From positions 124,001-188,000 of the forward strand of contig NZ_JARGDO010000005.1 in NCBI RefSeq assembly GCF_029211185.1: a DNA stretch of 64,000 bases. The letters run 5' to 3'. The notes under the pieces were generated by a model, which was not told where the DNA came from, ran no database searches, and was given only the letters and a program-made list of their open reading frames with translations. Each line of letters starts with the position of its first letter. The stretch's first letter is position 1. Source of the DNA: Tessaracoccus caeni. Its GTDB lineage: Bacteria; Actinomycetota; Actinomycetes; Propionibacteriales; Propionibacteriaceae. A program made the position numbers and the translations under genes. This document shows, one piece after another, positions 35,331 through 44,770 of the stretch.

Positions 35331-36251
35331 TCAGGGGGTCGCCGTGGCCACTCTCAGCCGTCGTCCGACCCACCAGGCAGCCCCGGCGAACAGCGCGAAG
35401 CCGGCGATGTCCCAGCCGGCCTTCTCCCAGGTGATCTCGCTGACAACGCGCAGATCGGCGATGGATCCGGTGAACATGGCGTAGCCATAGGCGCCGAGAT
35501 TGTTGACCACGTGGGCGGCGATCCCCGCCTCCAGGCCGCCCACCGCGAGCACGAGTCCCCCGGCCACCAGCCCGAAGGCCAGCCGGTGGGCGAACAACGC
35601 CGGATTCTGCACGCCATGGAAGAGGGCGAACAGCAGCGAGGACGCGACCAGGGCGACCCACTTGTTACCCGACGCCGCTCCCAGCGCCTGCAGCAAATAG
35701 CCCCGGAAGAACACCTCTTCCGCCGCCGCTTGCAGCGGCGCACCGACCACGATTGCGAGGAGGAACCAGCCCCACCCGTCCTGCCCGCTATGGAAGGCAG
35801 GCACCTCGTCCCGGACTATGAGTCCGAGCCACAGCACGGCATTCAGCACCACGAGGGCGACGAGGGCGCTGATCAGGAGGTACCGTCCCCGCAATCCGGG
35901 CTGCACCGACGCGACCCAGCGCGGCTGATAGCCGTTGATGTAGCGCGCGAGCAGGAGCGCGATCGGGATCAGCGTCGCCAAGGCCAGATGAGAGGCGAGC
36001 AGTCCCTCGGGATACTCGTACCCCCGCGCGGCGCTCCGGTAGACATCGAACTCCCCGCCGCGGAACAGGTACCCGATCCGGATGACCCCCTGAGCGACCA
36101 GCGGAACGATCAGGGCGTAGCCGACCAACGCCAGCATGATTCCGGTCACTGCGCGCAGCGACGGCAGATCGTCGTCGCGCATCACCAGCGGATATTCGAC
36201 GCCGGACCGCGGCACCTTGGCCCCGCCCAGGTGGACGAGGGAGAGGCTCAC
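35331..36251 (-). CDS. CPBP/CAAX-type intramembrane metalloprotease
   Basis: A 306-residue integral membrane protein of the ABI/CPBP family. The catalytic glutamates lie in AAAEEVFFRGYLLQAL (EExxxR), with the second motif LFALFHGVQNP and third AAHVVNNLGA, each in a membrane helix. About eight hydrophobic segments. GTG at 36251 overlaps the stop of the FAH gene (GTGA), so translation is coupled. The substrate is unknown; bacterial relatives are linked to bacteriocin self-immunity or protein processing. Confidence 0.88.
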   Translation of the reverse strand: MSLSLVHLGGAKVPRSGVEYPLVMRDDDLPSLRAVTGIMLALVGYALIVPLVAQGVIRIGYLFRGGEFDVYRSAARGYEYPEGLLASHLALATLIPIALLLARYINGYQPRWVASVQPGLRGRYLLISALVALVVLNAVLWLGLIVRDEVPAFHSGQDGWGWFLLAIVVGAPLQAAAEEVFFRGYLLQALGAASGNKWVALVASSLLFALFHGVQNPALFAHRLAFGLVAGGLVLAVGGLEAGIAAHVVNNLGAYGYAMFTGSIADLRVVSEITWEKAGWDIAGFALFAGAAWWVGRRLRVATATP

Positions 36252-37051
36252 TCCCCCACCACGCGGTTGCTCAGCGTGCCCAGGCCGTCGATCGAGACCT
36301 CGACGGTGTCGCCGTCGGCCATCGCTCCGACACCCGCCGGGGTTCCGGTGAGGATCAGGTCGCCGGGAAGCAGCGTCGTGAAGCCGGAGACGTAGCTCAC
36401 CAGCTCGGCGATGCCGCGCACCATCTGCGACGTCTGGCCCGACTGGCGGACCTCGTCGTTCACGCGGGTCTCGATGCCGAGGTGCTCGGCCTCCTCGATG
36501 CTCCAGTGCGTGTTGATCCACGGGCCGATCGGGCAGAAGGTGTCCGAGCCCTTGGCGCGCGCCCACTGACCGTCGCTCTTCTGCCAGTCACGAGCGGTCA
36601 CGTCGTTGGCGGCGGTGTAGCCGAAGATCACCTCGGAAGCCCGCTCGACGGGCACCTCCTTGCAGATCCGGCCGATCACCACGGCCAGTTCTCCCTCGAA
36701 GTGCAGCTCCTCGCAGCCGGCCGGGCGCACGATCGCGTCGCCGGGGCCGATCACCGAGGTGTTGGGCTTGAGGAACAGCAGCGGCGCCTCGGGCACCGCG
36801 TTGCCCAGCTCGGCGGCGTGCTCCGCGTAGTTGCGGCCGACGCCCACCACCTTGCTGCGCGGGATCACGGGCGCCAGCAGGCGCACTTCCTCCAGCGGCA
36901 GCCGCTCGCCGGTGTAGTTGACCTTCACGCCCGCGAGCGGGTCGGAGGTCAGCGTGGCGATGGTGTCCGGGTGGTCGCCGCCGTCGACGGCCAGTTCGAT
37001 GATGCCGTAGGCCGGATCCTGGCCGGCCTTCGCGAAACGTGCAATGCGCAT
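36248..37051 (-). CDS. Fumarylacetoacetate hydrolase-family protein
   Basis: A 267-residue FAH-fold enzyme. VGVGRNYAEHAAELG, HFEGELAVVIGR (metal-binding Glu pair) and GYTAANDVTARDWQ, with the later GTPAGVG, are family motifs. Relatives hydrolyse or decarboxylate oxaloacetate-like or acylpyruvate compounds, so acylpyruvase/oxaloacetate decarboxylase is possible. The gene follows cimA on the same strand by 39 bp and may be co-transcribed with it. ATG 37051 is the first in-frame start. Confidence 0.88.
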   Translation of the reverse strand: MRIARFAKAGQDPAYGIIELAVDGGDHPDTIATLTSDPLAGVKVNYTGERLPLEEVRLLAPVIPRSKVVGVGRNYAEHAAELGNAVPEAPLLFLKPNTSVIGPGDAIVRPAGCEELHFEGELAVVIGRICKEVPVERASEVIFGYTAANDVTARDWQKSDGQWARAKGSDTFCPIGPWINTHWSIEEAEHLGIETRVNDEVRQSGQTSQMVRGIAELVSYVSGFTTLLPGDLILTGTPAGVGAMADGDTVEVSIDGLGTLSNRVVGE

Positions 37052-37090
37052 GAGGGCCAGCCTAGTCGGGCTGGCCCATGCGTCGCCTGC

Positions 37091-38656
37091 TCAGTGCGTC
37101 AGGTAGCTCATGATGCCGTAGGCGAGCGCGTCGCTGAGGGCCTCCCACGAGGCCTCGATGACGTTGGTGCCCACGCCGACGGTGGTCCAGGAGTAGCCGT
37201 TGTACGCGGTGTCGATGAGGGTGCGCACCGACGCGTCGGTGCCGTGGCCCTCGTCGAGAATGCGGACCCGGTAGTCGGTCAGCTCGAACTCAGCCACCTC
37301 CGGGAAGGCCGGCACGAGAGCCGCGCGCAGGGCCGCGTCGAGAGCGTTGACGGGGCCGTTGCCCTCGCCCACGACGATCTGACGCGCTCCCTTGGCCAGC
37401 AGCTTCACGGTGGCCTCGGAGATGTTGACGCCGGCCTGCTCCTCGGTGAACACGCGCCACGACTGCACCTCGAAGGGCAGCTCCAAGACGCCCAGCTGGT
37501 CGCGCAACAGCATCTCGAAGCTAGCGTCGGCCGACTCGTAGGAGTAGCCCTCGGCCTCCTTCTCCTTCAGCGTGTTGGTGATCTTGGCGGCCAGCTCGCG
37601 GTCGGTGAGATCGAAGCCCAGCTGCTCGCCCTTGATCTGGATGTTGGCGCGACCGGCCATGTCGGAGATCAGCATGCGCATGTCGTTGCCCACGAGCGAG
37701 GGATCGATGTGCTGGTAGAGGTTCTCGTCCACCTTGATCGCGGAGGCGTGCAGCCCCGCCTTGTGCGCGAAGCTCGACGCCCCGACGTAGGGCTGGCGGC
37801 CCAGCAGGGGCTGGTGCGCCACCAGAGCGATGGCATGCGCGATGTGGGTGAGCTCGGTGAGCTTGCCCTCGGGCAGCACCTTCCAGCCGTACTTGATCTC
37901 GAGGTTGGGGATGACGGCGGACAGGTCGGCGTTTCCGGTGCGCTCGCCGTAGCCGTTGAAGGTGCCCTGAACGTGCATCACTCCCGCTTCGACGGCGGCC
38001 ATGGTGTTGGCCACGGCGCAGGCGGTGTCGTTGTGGCAGTGGATGCCGAGGTTGGCGCCCGTGGCGGCGGCCGCTCGGACCACGTCGCCCATCCAGCTGG
38101 GCAGCATGCCGCCATTGGTGTCGCAGAGCACGACCACCTCGGCGCCGGCCTCATGAGCGGTGCGCACCACCTGGATGGCGTAGTCGGGGTTGGCGCGGTA
38201 GCCGTCGAAGAAGTGCTCGCAGTCGACGAAGACGTGCTTGCCCTCGGACCGCAGGTACTCGACGGTGTCGCGCACCATCTCAAGGTTCTCCTCGAGCGTC
38301 GTGCGCAGCGCGCGGGTCACGTGCTCGTCGTGGCTCTTGGCAACAATGCACACGTAGTCGGTGTCGGCGTCGACGAGGGCGCGGGTCAGCGCATCCTCGG
38401 CGGCGACTCCGCCGGCCTTACGGGTGGCACCGAAGGCCACCAGCTTCGAGCGCTTCAGCGACAGTTCCTTGGCGCGCTGGAAGAACTCGGTGTCGGCGGG
38501 GTTGGCACCCGGCCAGCCGCCCTCGATGAAGCCGATGCCCAATTCGTCCAGGTAGCCGGCGATCTTGAGCTTGTCGATGACGGACAGGCGAATGCCCTCC
38601 TGCTGCGCGCCGTCGCGCAGGCTGGTATCGAAGACGTGGAACTCGGCTGGCTTCAT
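37091..38656 (-). CDS. cimA: Citramalate synthase
   Basis: A 521-residue DRE-TIM metallolyase. [16 protein letters not shown] holds the metal-binding Asp, [20 protein letters not shown] supplies the His pair, and [12 protein letters not shown] follows. The C-terminal half ends with a LeuA-type regulatory domain. The arrangement and length fit CimA (acetyl-CoA plus pyruvate to citramalate) rather than the longer actinobacterial LeuA. With LeuCD and LeuB it would give 2-oxobutyrate for isoleucine without threonine deaminase. It diverges from leuB. ATG 38656 lacks a clear ribosome site; GTG 38671 is an alternative. Confidence 0.88.
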   Translation of the reverse strand: MKPAEFHVFDTSLRDGAQQEGIRLSVIDKLKIAGYLDELGIGFIEGGWPGANPADTEFFQRAKELSLKRSKLVAFGATRKAGGVAAEDALTRALVDADTDYVCIVAKSHDEHVTRALRTTLEENLEMVRDTVEYLRSEGKHVFVDCEHFFDGYRANPDYAIQVVRTAHEAGAEVVVLCDTNGGMLPSWMGDVVRAAAATGANLGIHCHNDTACAVANTMAAVEAGVMHVQGTFNGYGERTGNADLSAVIPNLEIKYGWKVLPEGKLTELTHIAHAIALVAHQPLLGRQPYVGASSFAHKAGLHASAIKVDENLYQHIDPSLVGNDMRMLISDMAGRANIQIKGEQLGFDLTDRELAAKITNTLKEKEAEGYSYESADASFEMLLRDQLGVLELPFEVQSWRVFTEEQAGVNISEATVKLLAKGARQIVVGEGNGPVNALDAALRAALVPAFPEVAEFELTDYRVRILDEGHGTDASVRTLIDTAYNGYSWTTVGVGTNVIEASWEALSDALAYGIMSYLTH

Positions 38657-38769
38657 TGGCAAATCTGGCACGAAGACTAGGGTGCGGGTTTCAAGCAGGT
38701 TAGGGCGCCCTAATCTCACAGGGTGGACGCCCCCACGGACACGGTCGTCGTCCGTGCGGCGAAGGCCAG

Positions 38770-38784
38770 TAGGGTTTGAAACCA
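38770..38784 (+). promoter_or_regulatory. Probable leaderless promoter of leuB
   Basis: TAGGGT at 38770-38775 is a -10-like hexamer eight bases before the leuB ATG at 38784. There is no ribosome site at a normal distance, which suggests that transcription starts at or near the start codon. Confidence 0.4.
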
Positions 38785-39836
38785 TGAGCGCACAGACAAT
38801 CGCAGTGATCGGCGGCGACGGCATCGGTCCCGAGGTGACCGCCGAAGCCATCAAGTCCCTCAAGGCCGTGGCGGGCGAGAACGCCTTCTCCTTCGTCGAC
38901 TACGACCTGGGCGCCGAGCGCTGGCAGCGCACCGGGGAGGTGCTGCCCGATTCCGTGTTGGAGGAGCTGAAGGGCGTCGACGCGATCGTGCTGGGCGCGG
39001 TGGGCGCTGCCCCCGGCTCGAAGGCCATCCCCAGTGGTCTGCTCGAGCGCGGCCTGCTGTTGAAGCTGCGCTTCGCCTTCGATCACGCCGTCAACCTTCG
39101 CCCCTCCAAGCTGTACCCGGGCGTGCCCACCCCGCTGGCGCCGAGCGTCGTCGAGGGCAAGAATGTCGACTTCGTCGTCGTGCGCGAAGGCACCGAGGGC
39201 TTGTACTGCGGCAACGGCGGTGCGGTGCGCGTCGGCACCTCGCAGGAGCTGGCCACCGAGGTCTCCGTCAACACCTACTTCGGCGTGGAGCGCGTCGTGC
39301 GCGACGCCTACCAGCGGGCCCGCGCCCGCCGGGGCAAGCTCACGCTGCTGCACAAGCACAACGTGCTGGTCAACGCCGGATCGCTGTGGAACCGCGCGTT
39401 CCAGCAGATCGGCGAGGAGTTCCCCGACGTAGAGCAGCGTTACCTGCACATCGACGCGGCCATGATCGCCCTGGTGGTGGATCCCAGCCAGTTCGACGTG
39501 ATCGTCACCGACAACCTGTTCGGCGACATCGTCACCGATCTCGCCGCTGCCGTCACCGGCGGCATCGGCCTGGCAGCGTCGGCCAACATCAACCCCAGCG
39601 GCGAGTACCCGTCGATGTTCGAGCCCGTGCACGGCTCGGCCCCCGACATCGCCGGAAAGGGCATCGCCGATCCCACCGCCGCCATCTCATCGATGGCGTT
39701 GCTGCTCGATCACCTGGGCAAGCCGGAACTGGCGAAGAAGATCGATGACGCCGTCTCCGCCGACATCGCCGAGCGCGGCGCGAGTAAGTTCGGCACCGTC
39801 GAGACCGGCGACCGGATCGCCGCTCGCCTGGCCTGA
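38784..39836 (+). CDS. leuB: 3-isopropylmalate dehydrogenase
   Basis: A 350-residue beta-decarboxylating dehydrogenase that oxidises 3-isopropylmalate with NAD in leucine synthesis. [13 protein letters not shown] is the N-terminal signature, [21 protein letters not shown] the substrate region with the arginines, and [28 protein letters not shown] the metal/NAD region, followed by [15 protein letters not shown]. The actinobacterial short form lacks insertions. It may also use methylmalate in the citramalate route. It is followed by a strong terminator. Confidence 0.96.
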   Translation: MSAQTIAVIGGDGIGPEVTAEAIKSLKAVAGENAFSFVDYDLGAERWQRTGEVLPDSVLEELKGVDAIVLGAVGAAPGSKAIPSGLLERGLLLKLRFAFDHAVNLRPSKLYPGVPTPLAPSVVEGKNVDFVVVREGTEGLYCGNGGAVRVGTSQELATEVSVNTYFGVERVVRDAYQRARARRGKLTLLHKHNVLVNAGSLWNRAFQQIGEEFPDVEQRYLHIDAAMIALVVDPSQFDVIVTDNLFGDIVTDLAAAVTGGIGLAASANINPSGEYPSMFEPVHGSAPDIAGKGIADPTAAISSMALLLDHLGKPELAKKIDDAVSADIAERGASKFGTVETGDRIAARLA

Positions 39837-39850
39837 CAGAGATCCGACGA

Positions 39851-39882
39851 ACGCCCACCGCCACACCGGCGGTGGGCGTTTT
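39851..39882 (+). terminator. Terminator of leuB
   Basis: ACGCCCACCGCC and GGCGGTGGGCGT form a 12-bp stem with a short ACACC loop followed by TTTT. It starts 15 bp after the leuB stop. Confidence 0.9.
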
Positions 39883-39892
39883 CGTCGTCGCC

Positions 39893-39922
39893 TGTAACGC
39901 GAGCGCGCCACGAGCGCGTATT
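39893..39922 (+). promoter_or_regulatory. Candidate ECF-type promoter of the sigma factor gene
   Basis: TGTAAC (39893-39898) and CGTATT (39917-39922), 18 bp apart, resemble the AAC / CGT elements of ECF-dependent promoters. They lie 25 bp before the sigma gene's ATG, suggesting autoregulation. Confidence 0.4.
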
Positions 39923-39946
39923 CATGGGTGACGAAGGGTGACACAC

Positions 39947-40444
39947 ATGCGCGATACCGCCGAGTTCGAGGCCTGGGCCCTCCGGGCCACGCCGAAGCTG
40001 TTTCGGCAGGCCCGACTGCTCGTCGGTGATTGGCACTTGGCCGAAGACCTCGTGCAGGACACCATCGCGAAGATGTACGTGCACTGGGCGCGGGTCGATC
40101 GCGACCTGAGCCCGGACGGCTACGCGCTGCGCACCCTGTTTCATCTCTTCGTCTCCCGCCGTCGACTGAGGTCGTCCGGGGAGATCGCGACCGATCTCAT
40201 CCCGGAGACCTTCGACGGCGCGACGATCGACGTCGAGACACGGCACGACCTGGCGAGGGCCCTCGCCACGCTCAAGCCACTCGAACGCGCGGTGGTGGTC
40301 GCCCGGTACCTCGACGACCGCCCCGTCGCCTCCGTGGCCGCGCTTCTCGACCGATCCGAGGGGTGGGTGCGCACCACCTCGTCCCGCGCCTTGGCGCGGC
40401 TCCGCGTCAACCCGTTGCTGGCCCCGCTGGCCGCACTCACCTGA
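39947..40444 (+). CDS. ECF-type RNA polymerase sigma factor
   Basis: A 165-residue extracytoplasmic-function sigma factor. Region 2 is visible as LFRQARLLVGDWHLAEDLVQDTIAKMYVHW and region 4 as LKPLERAVVVARYLDDRPVASVAALLDRSEGWVRTTSSRALARLR. The lack of regions 1 and 3 and the small size fit the SigE-70/SACE-type ECF group of actinobacteria. ATG 39947 follows GAAGGG; GTG 39938 is an alternative. The next gene, 9 bp downstream, encodes a single-pass membrane protein that is its probable partner. Target genes are unknown. Confidence 0.9.
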   Translation: MRDTAEFEAWALRATPKLFRQARLLVGDWHLAEDLVQDTIAKMYVHWARVDRDLSPDGYALRTLFHLFVSRRRLRSSGEIATDLIPETFDGATIDVETRHDLARALATLKPLERAVVVARYLDDRPVASVAALLDRSEGWVRTTSSRALARLRVNPLLAPLAALT

Positions 40445-40453
40445 AGGACTCCC

Positions 40454-41146
40454 ATGCCCCACACGCAGCTCACCGAACTGACCGACTCCCAGACCCGCGA
40501 GATCGTTCGTCGCGGAATCACCAAGGGACGCCGAACCAACACCGTGCGACGGGCCGCCAGCGGCCTCGCCGCGCTCGCCATCGTCGGCGCCCTCGGCGTC
40601 TCGACGTTCTCGCTGATCTCGCTCAATCGCCCCGACGCACCGCCCGTGATGCCCGCCGCCACCCAGACGCCCCAGGTTCCTGCGGAGTCTCCCGCCGACG
40701 AGAAACAGTCCACCGATGCCCCGTGCCCCGCTCAGGAACTGACGGCGATCCTCGAGAAGCTACTGCCCGACGCCACGGTGTCTCCGGCCGATGAGGGCGA
40801 CACCACCGGCTGCGCGGCGACGGTGACGTTCTCGATGGCCGACGGCAAGGCCACCGGAAAGGTGCAGGTGTTCGCGCCGGGCGAGGCTGTGCTGCCCGAG
40901 GAACGAATCGGCATCGAGCAGGAGGACGGCTCCGAGGAAGCGTCTGTCGGGTATGCCGCAGGCTTGGGCGACAAGCAGGGTCAGCACGACTGGTACCTCG
41001 TCCGGGACGACGACGCAGCCATCACCCTCCACGTCGATGCGATCTCAGGCGACGAGCGGCCCACCGAAAAGGAGGTCCGGGAGGTCGGGACACTCCTCGG
41101 AGCCCCCGAACTCGACTCCCTGCTCGATGAGGTCGCCGCTGGCTGA
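40454..41146 (+). CDS. Single-pass membrane protein, likely partner of the ECF sigma factor
   Basis: A 230-residue protein with a 30-residue basic cytoplasmic N-terminus, one membrane helix at about residues 34-57, and a secreted domain. The exported part begins with a Pro/Ala-rich stalk and holds two cysteines (DAPCPAQ, TTGCAATV), which could form a disulfide. This layout suits a membrane regulator or sensor, but I see no anti-sigma HxxxCxxC zinc motif and no known domain, so anti-sigma function is inference from linkage alone. Confidence 0.75.
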   Translation: MPHTQLTELTDSQTREIVRRGITKGRRTNTVRRAASGLAALAIVGALGVSTFSLISLNRPDAPPVMPAATQTPQVPAESPADEKQSTDAPCPAQELTAILEKLLPDATVSPADEGDTTGCAATVTFSMADGKATGKVQVFAPGEAVLPEERIGIEQEDGSEEASVGYAAGLGDKQGQHDWYLVRDDDAAITLHVDAISGDERPTEKEVREVGTLLGAPELDSLLDEVAAG

Positions 41147-41176
41147 GCCGCCCCTTGGAACCGCTACTGAGCGAAA

Positions 41177-41252
41177 TGAGATAAAACGACCGTAACTGCC
41201 TCTTATTGGTACAGCTCTACCAATAAGAGGCAGTTACGGTCGATTTGTCTCA
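41177..41252. terminator. Very long AT-rich inverted repeat between convergent genes
   Basis: Two 35-base arms (41177-41211, 41218-41252) match at 33 positions around a 6-base loop. The arms are AT-richer than the surrounding DNA. It lies between the membrane protein and mtlD stops and can terminate both directions, but it is far longer than a terminator needs to be. Confidence 0.7.
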
Positions 41253-41279
41253 CTCTCCCGAGTAGAGCGGGCTGGAAGG

Positions 41280-42410
41280 CTATCCCTTGGCGGCCTTCAC
41301 CTGTTCCAGGACGCCCGCGTAGAGCGGATGGTCGGGATCGAGGCCGGTGACGGCGCCGACGACGACCTCAGCGGCCTCGTCCTGCAGCAGGCGCTGCAGC
41401 TCGACGGCTTCGGGGTCTTCGGCAACGTCGAAACGCAGCACCGCCCCCATCGCCGCCAGCAGGGCATCGGCGGACAACCCGCGCTCGGCGAGCTGTGCGG
41501 CCGGGCCGACGAAGCGGTCGTTGCGCGACAGCTTGCGCAGCGGCGAGCGACCGACCCGCTCCACCGTGTCGGGCAGGTAGGGGTTGGCGAAGCGGCGCAT
41601 GATCTTGGCCGCGTAGGCCTCAAGCTCCGCTTCGTCGAACCCGTACTTGGCCACCAGCAGCGACCGGGTCTCCCCCAGCACCGCCGCCACCCTGTCGGCG
41701 GTGTCACCGGCGGCGAGGGCGTCGGAGATCTTGCTGATCCCGGCCGCGTAGCCGAAGTACGCCGTGGTGGCGTGCCCAGTGTTGACGGTGAACAGCTTGC
41801 GCTCGATGTAGGGAGCAAGGTCGGGCACCCAGGTGGCCCCGGGAATGTCGGGGCGGTTGTCCCCGAAGGGCCCCGTCTCGATCGCCCACTCGTAGTAGTT
41901 CTCCACCGTGACGTCGAGGCCCGGATCCTGCGCGGGAACGATGCGGTCCACCGCCGTGTTGGCGAAGATGGCGCGTTCGTCGAGGTCGTCGCCCTCGTAA
42001 CGGGCGCGGATCTCGGCCTGCAGGATGTCGGTGCCGCCGATGGCGTTCTCACACGCCATCACCGCCACCTTGGGCGCGCCGGCCGGGCGGGCCGCGATGC
42101 CGGCCGCGATGGCCGGTGCCACGAATTTCAGGATCGAGACCCCCACCGCGGTGGTGATCACGTCTGCGGACGCCAGCGCGGCGGTGAGCGCCTCCGGCTC
42201 CTTGGCCGAGTTGATGGCGGCGAAGCCGCGCACCTCATGGGTGCGCAGCTCGTCGCCCACCTCGTGGACCTGGTAGGAGTCGGCGGCCTTCAGCTGTGCG
42301 ATCAGCTGATCCGCCACGTCGGCGAAGGTGAGCTGGTAGCCCGCCTCCGCCAGCAGCAGGCCGACGAAGCCCCGTCCGATGTTGCCGGCGCCGAAGTGAA
42401 CGGCATGCAC
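41280..42410 (-). CDS. mtlD: Mannitol-1-phosphate 5-dehydrogenase
   Basis: A 376-residue NAD-dependent polyol dehydrogenase converting mannitol-1-phosphate to fructose-6-phosphate. AVHFGAGNIGRGFVGLLLAEAGY is the N-terminal Rossmann motif, and LFTVNTGHATTAYFGY plus KIMRRFANPYLPDTVERVGRSPLRKLSRNDRF are family blocks, with the catalytic Lys in the latter. GTG start at 42410 lies 3 bases past the mtlA stop, so the two form one operon. It completes the PTS mannitol route started by the permease. Confidence 0.95.
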   Translation of the reverse strand: MHAVHFGAGNIGRGFVGLLLAEAGYQLTFADVADQLIAQLKAADSYQVHEVGDELRTHEVRGFAAINSAKEPEALTAALASADVITTAVGVSILKFVAPAIAAGIAARPAGAPKVAVMACENAIGGTDILQAEIRARYEGDDLDERAIFANTAVDRIVPAQDPGLDVTVENYYEWAIETGPFGDNRPDIPGATWVPDLAPYIERKLFTVNTGHATTAYFGYAAGISKISDALAAGDTADRVAAVLGETRSLLVAKYGFDEAELEAYAAKIMRRFANPYLPDTVERVGRSPLRKLSRNDRFVGPAAQLAERGLSADALLAAMGAVLRFDVAEDPEAVELQRLLQDEAAEVVVGAVTGLDPDHPLYAGVLEQVKAAKG

Positions 42411-42413
42411 GTG

Positions 42414-44426
42414 TCAGACCTCCCCGAGGATGTCGATGATCTCCTGGACCGAACTTGCCTCTTCCAGCTTCTTCACCTGGGCCATGTTGCTGAAGGTGAT
42501 CGCCACCTTCTGCAGGATGTCCATGTGGGTGTTGTTGGCGCCGGCGATGCCGACCACGAACTTCACCGGCTTGCCGTTCCAGTCGATGCCCTCCGGGTAG
42601 CGCACGAACGACATGGCCGACCGGTGCACCGAGTCCTTGGCCTCGTTGGTGCCGTGCGGGATGGCGAGGAAGTTGCCCATGTAGGTGGACACCAGCTTCT
42701 CGCGCTCATGCATCGCGTCGACGTACGACGAATCGACGCCGCCCGCCGCGACCAGCAGGTTGCCGGCCTCGGAGATCGCCGATGCGGGGTCGGTCGCGCT
42801 GCCGGACAGCACCACCGACGCGGGGGCCAATACCTCATCAGCGGGAGCCGCGGGCTCCTCCACCGGCGCTGCTGCAGGGGCTGCCGGAGCAGGTGCCGGG
42901 CTGGCCGGGGCCGCCCCACCAGCGTGCGACGCCTTCACCATCTCGACGACCTCGTCGTAACGCGGGGAGCCCATGAAGTTGTCGACCGTGACCAGCACCG
43001 CACTCGGTGCCAGCTGGACGGCACGATCGGCGAGCTCGCGCTGGGTCACCAGCACGTCGATGTTGTCCTGGAGATTGCGCACGGCCTTGTTCACGACGGT
43101 GACGTTGTCGAAGCCGGCTTCCTTGACCTTCTTGCGCAGCACGCTGGCGCCCATGGCGCTGGAACCCATGCCCGCGTCGCAGGCGAACACGATCGAGGTG
43201 ATCGGCCCCGTGACAGCGGTGGCACCGCCGGCGCCACCCAAGGCGGACAGCGCGTCGGACTTCTTGCCCTTGTTCTCCTGGGTCTTGGCGATCGCCGCCG
43301 ACAGGTCGCCGGCATCGCCCTTCGCCAGGTCGCGCTTACGGGAGAGCCGCAGGATGAAGGCCGCGATCAGGAAGCTGACCGTCGCGGAAAGGACCACCGA
43401 CAGGATCACACCGAAGTAGGAACCTTGCGCGGTCTGGATCATCACCGCGATGAAGGAGCCCGGCGCGGCAGGGGCACGCAGACCGGAGCCGAAGATCATG
43501 TTGGTGGCCACGCCGGTCGCCCCGCCGCCGATCACGGCGAGCAGCAGTGCCGGCTTCATCAGCACATACGGGAAGTAGATCTCGTGGATGCCGCCGAAGA
43601 AGTGGATGATGGCCGCGCCCGGAGCCGAGGCCTTCGCCGCACCCAGGCCGAAGAAGGTGAAGGCCAGCAACAGGCCGAGGCCAGGGCCGGGATTGGCCTC
43701 GAGCAGGTAGAGGATCGACTGACCCGTCGCATCGGACTGGGCGGTGCCGAGCGGCGTGAGCACGCCGTGGTTGATGGCATTGTTTAAGAAGAACACCTTG
43801 GCGGGCTCGATGAGGACGCTCGCCAGCGGAAGCAGGCCCGTCTCGATCAGCCAGCCCACCGCCGAGCCGAGCACGTCCATGAGGGCGTTGACCAGACGGG
43901 CGATGACCGTGAAGCCGAAGATCATCAGCAGGAAGGCCGTGATGCCGGCGGAGAACATGTCGACCAGCATCTCGAAGCCGGCGCGCACCTTGCCCGCCCA
44001 GAGGGAGTCGAGCTTCTTCATCACCCATGCGCCCAGCGGGCCCATGATCATGGCACCGATGAACATGTGGATCTGACCGAGCTGCGACGCCCCTTCAGGG
44101 AGGGCGGCGTTGAACTGCGCGATCAGATGATCGGAGCCGATGATGGCGCCCATTGTGGCGACGGTGCCGACGACGCCACCGCGGAAGTCGTAGACCATGC
44201 GACCGCCGGTATTGGCGATGATCAGCGGCAAGAGGTAGTGGATGGTGGGTCCGACCATCGTGGAAAGCGCTTCATTCGGCACCCAACCCACAGGGATGAA
44301 GAAGGCCGTCAGCAGGCCCCACGCGATCAGCGCGGGGATGTTCGGCATGATCATGCCGGAGAGGAAGGTTCCGAATTTCTGGATGACTACTCTCGCGCCA
44401 CCCGGCGCGGCACTCGTTGCACTCAC
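42414..44426 (-). CDS. mtlA: Mannitol-specific PTS permease EIICBA
   Basis: A 670-residue fusion that imports and phosphorylates mannitol. The membrane C domain covers about residues 12-345 (signature GGRMVYDFRGGVVGT, GGIHEIYFPYV). The B domain follows with the phospho-Cys in SIVFACDAGMGSSAMG, then an Ala/Pro linker and an A domain with the phospho-His in FLAIPHGTNEAK. Length and C-B-A order match MtlA of E. coli. Several LacI-type operator sequences upstream (44530-44623) suggest repression by the adjacent lacI-type gene, although that gene appears frameshifted. Confidence 0.95.
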   Translation of the reverse strand: MSATSAAPGGARVVIQKFGTFLSGMIMPNIPALIAWGLLTAFFIPVGWVPNEALSTMVGPTIHYLLPLIIANTGGRMVYDFRGGVVGTVATMGAIIGSDHLIAQFNAALPEGASQLGQIHMFIGAMIMGPLGAWVMKKLDSLWAGKVRAGFEMLVDMFSAGITAFLLMIFGFTVIARLVNALMDVLGSAVGWLIETGLLPLASVLIEPAKVFFLNNAINHGVLTPLGTAQSDATGQSILYLLEANPGPGLGLLLAFTFFGLGAAKASAPGAAIIHFFGGIHEIYFPYVLMKPALLLAVIGGGATGVATNMIFGSGLRAPAAPGSFIAVMIQTAQGSYFGVILSVVLSATVSFLIAAFILRLSRKRDLAKGDAGDLSAAIAKTQENKGKKSDALSALGGAGGATAVTGPITSIVFACDAGMGSSAMGASVLRKKVKEAGFDNVTVVNKAVRNLQDNIDVLVTQRELADRAVQLAPSAVLVTVDNFMGSPRYDEVVEMVKASHAGGAAPASPAPAPAAPAAAPVEEPAAPADEVLAPASVVLSGSATDPASAISEAGNLLVAAGGVDSSYVDAMHEREKLVSTYMGNFLAIPHGTNEAKDSVHRSAMSFVRYPEGIDWNGKPVKFVVGIAGANNTHMDILQKVAITFSNMAQVKKLEEASSVQEIIDILGEV

Positions 44427-44526
44427 GCTCTGCTCCTGTTCATGTGTGAAACACGACGCGGATCGTTCTCCGGGCCGACCGGGCGTCGCTGCCAGTCAGA
44501 ACCCGTTTCGCTCAAAGTAGCACTCG

Positions 44527-44623
44527 AATGGGAGCGTTTGCAGGAAGCAACGCAAAGGTATCGTCGAAGCGCTTGCGCGACGCAGCGCAGTCTATCCGAA
44601 AACTCATCGAAACGCTTCGATGA
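44527..44623. promoter_or_regulatory. LacI-type operator cluster before mtlA
   Basis: The clearest is a palindrome at 44604-44623 with TCATCGAA and TTCGATGA arms around ACGC. Weaker matches with the central CG pattern lie at 44567-44574 (AAGCGCTT) and near 44531 (GGAGCGTTTGC). Multiple sites suit looping by a LacI-family repressor. Confidence 0.5.
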
Positions 44624-44641
44624 ACTCGACGGACATCCGCG

Positions 44642-44770
44642 GTGCACACTGTCGAACCCGATCCTGAAGCCACGCGGATCTACGACGAGCTCTATGCCAT
44701 CTATCGCGATCTCCACCCGCAGACGGTGGAGTTCCAGCACCGGCTAGCCGAGGTGCAGGCGAGGAGCTGA
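44642..44770 (+). pseudogene. C-terminal remnant of an FGGY sugar kinase (xylulokinase-like)
   Basis: Only 42 codons remain, opened by a GTG, with an in-frame stop at 44621-44623. VEPDPEATRIYDELYAIYRDLHPQTVEFQ reads like the last helices of a xylulokinase/FGGY kinase (D-E-L-Y-A-I-Y-R-D-L-H-P). The N-terminal 450 or so residues are gone. The remnant overlaps the extended 3' end of the lacI-type gene by 27 bp. A deletion that removed a kinase gene beside mtlA is the simplest explanation. Confidence 0.65.

Noticed and set aside
44423-44740. Minus-strand reading frame of about 105 codons over the mtlA operator region
   Set aside because: It overlaps the operators and the kinase remnant, with no plausible start site; the real signals there are regulatory.
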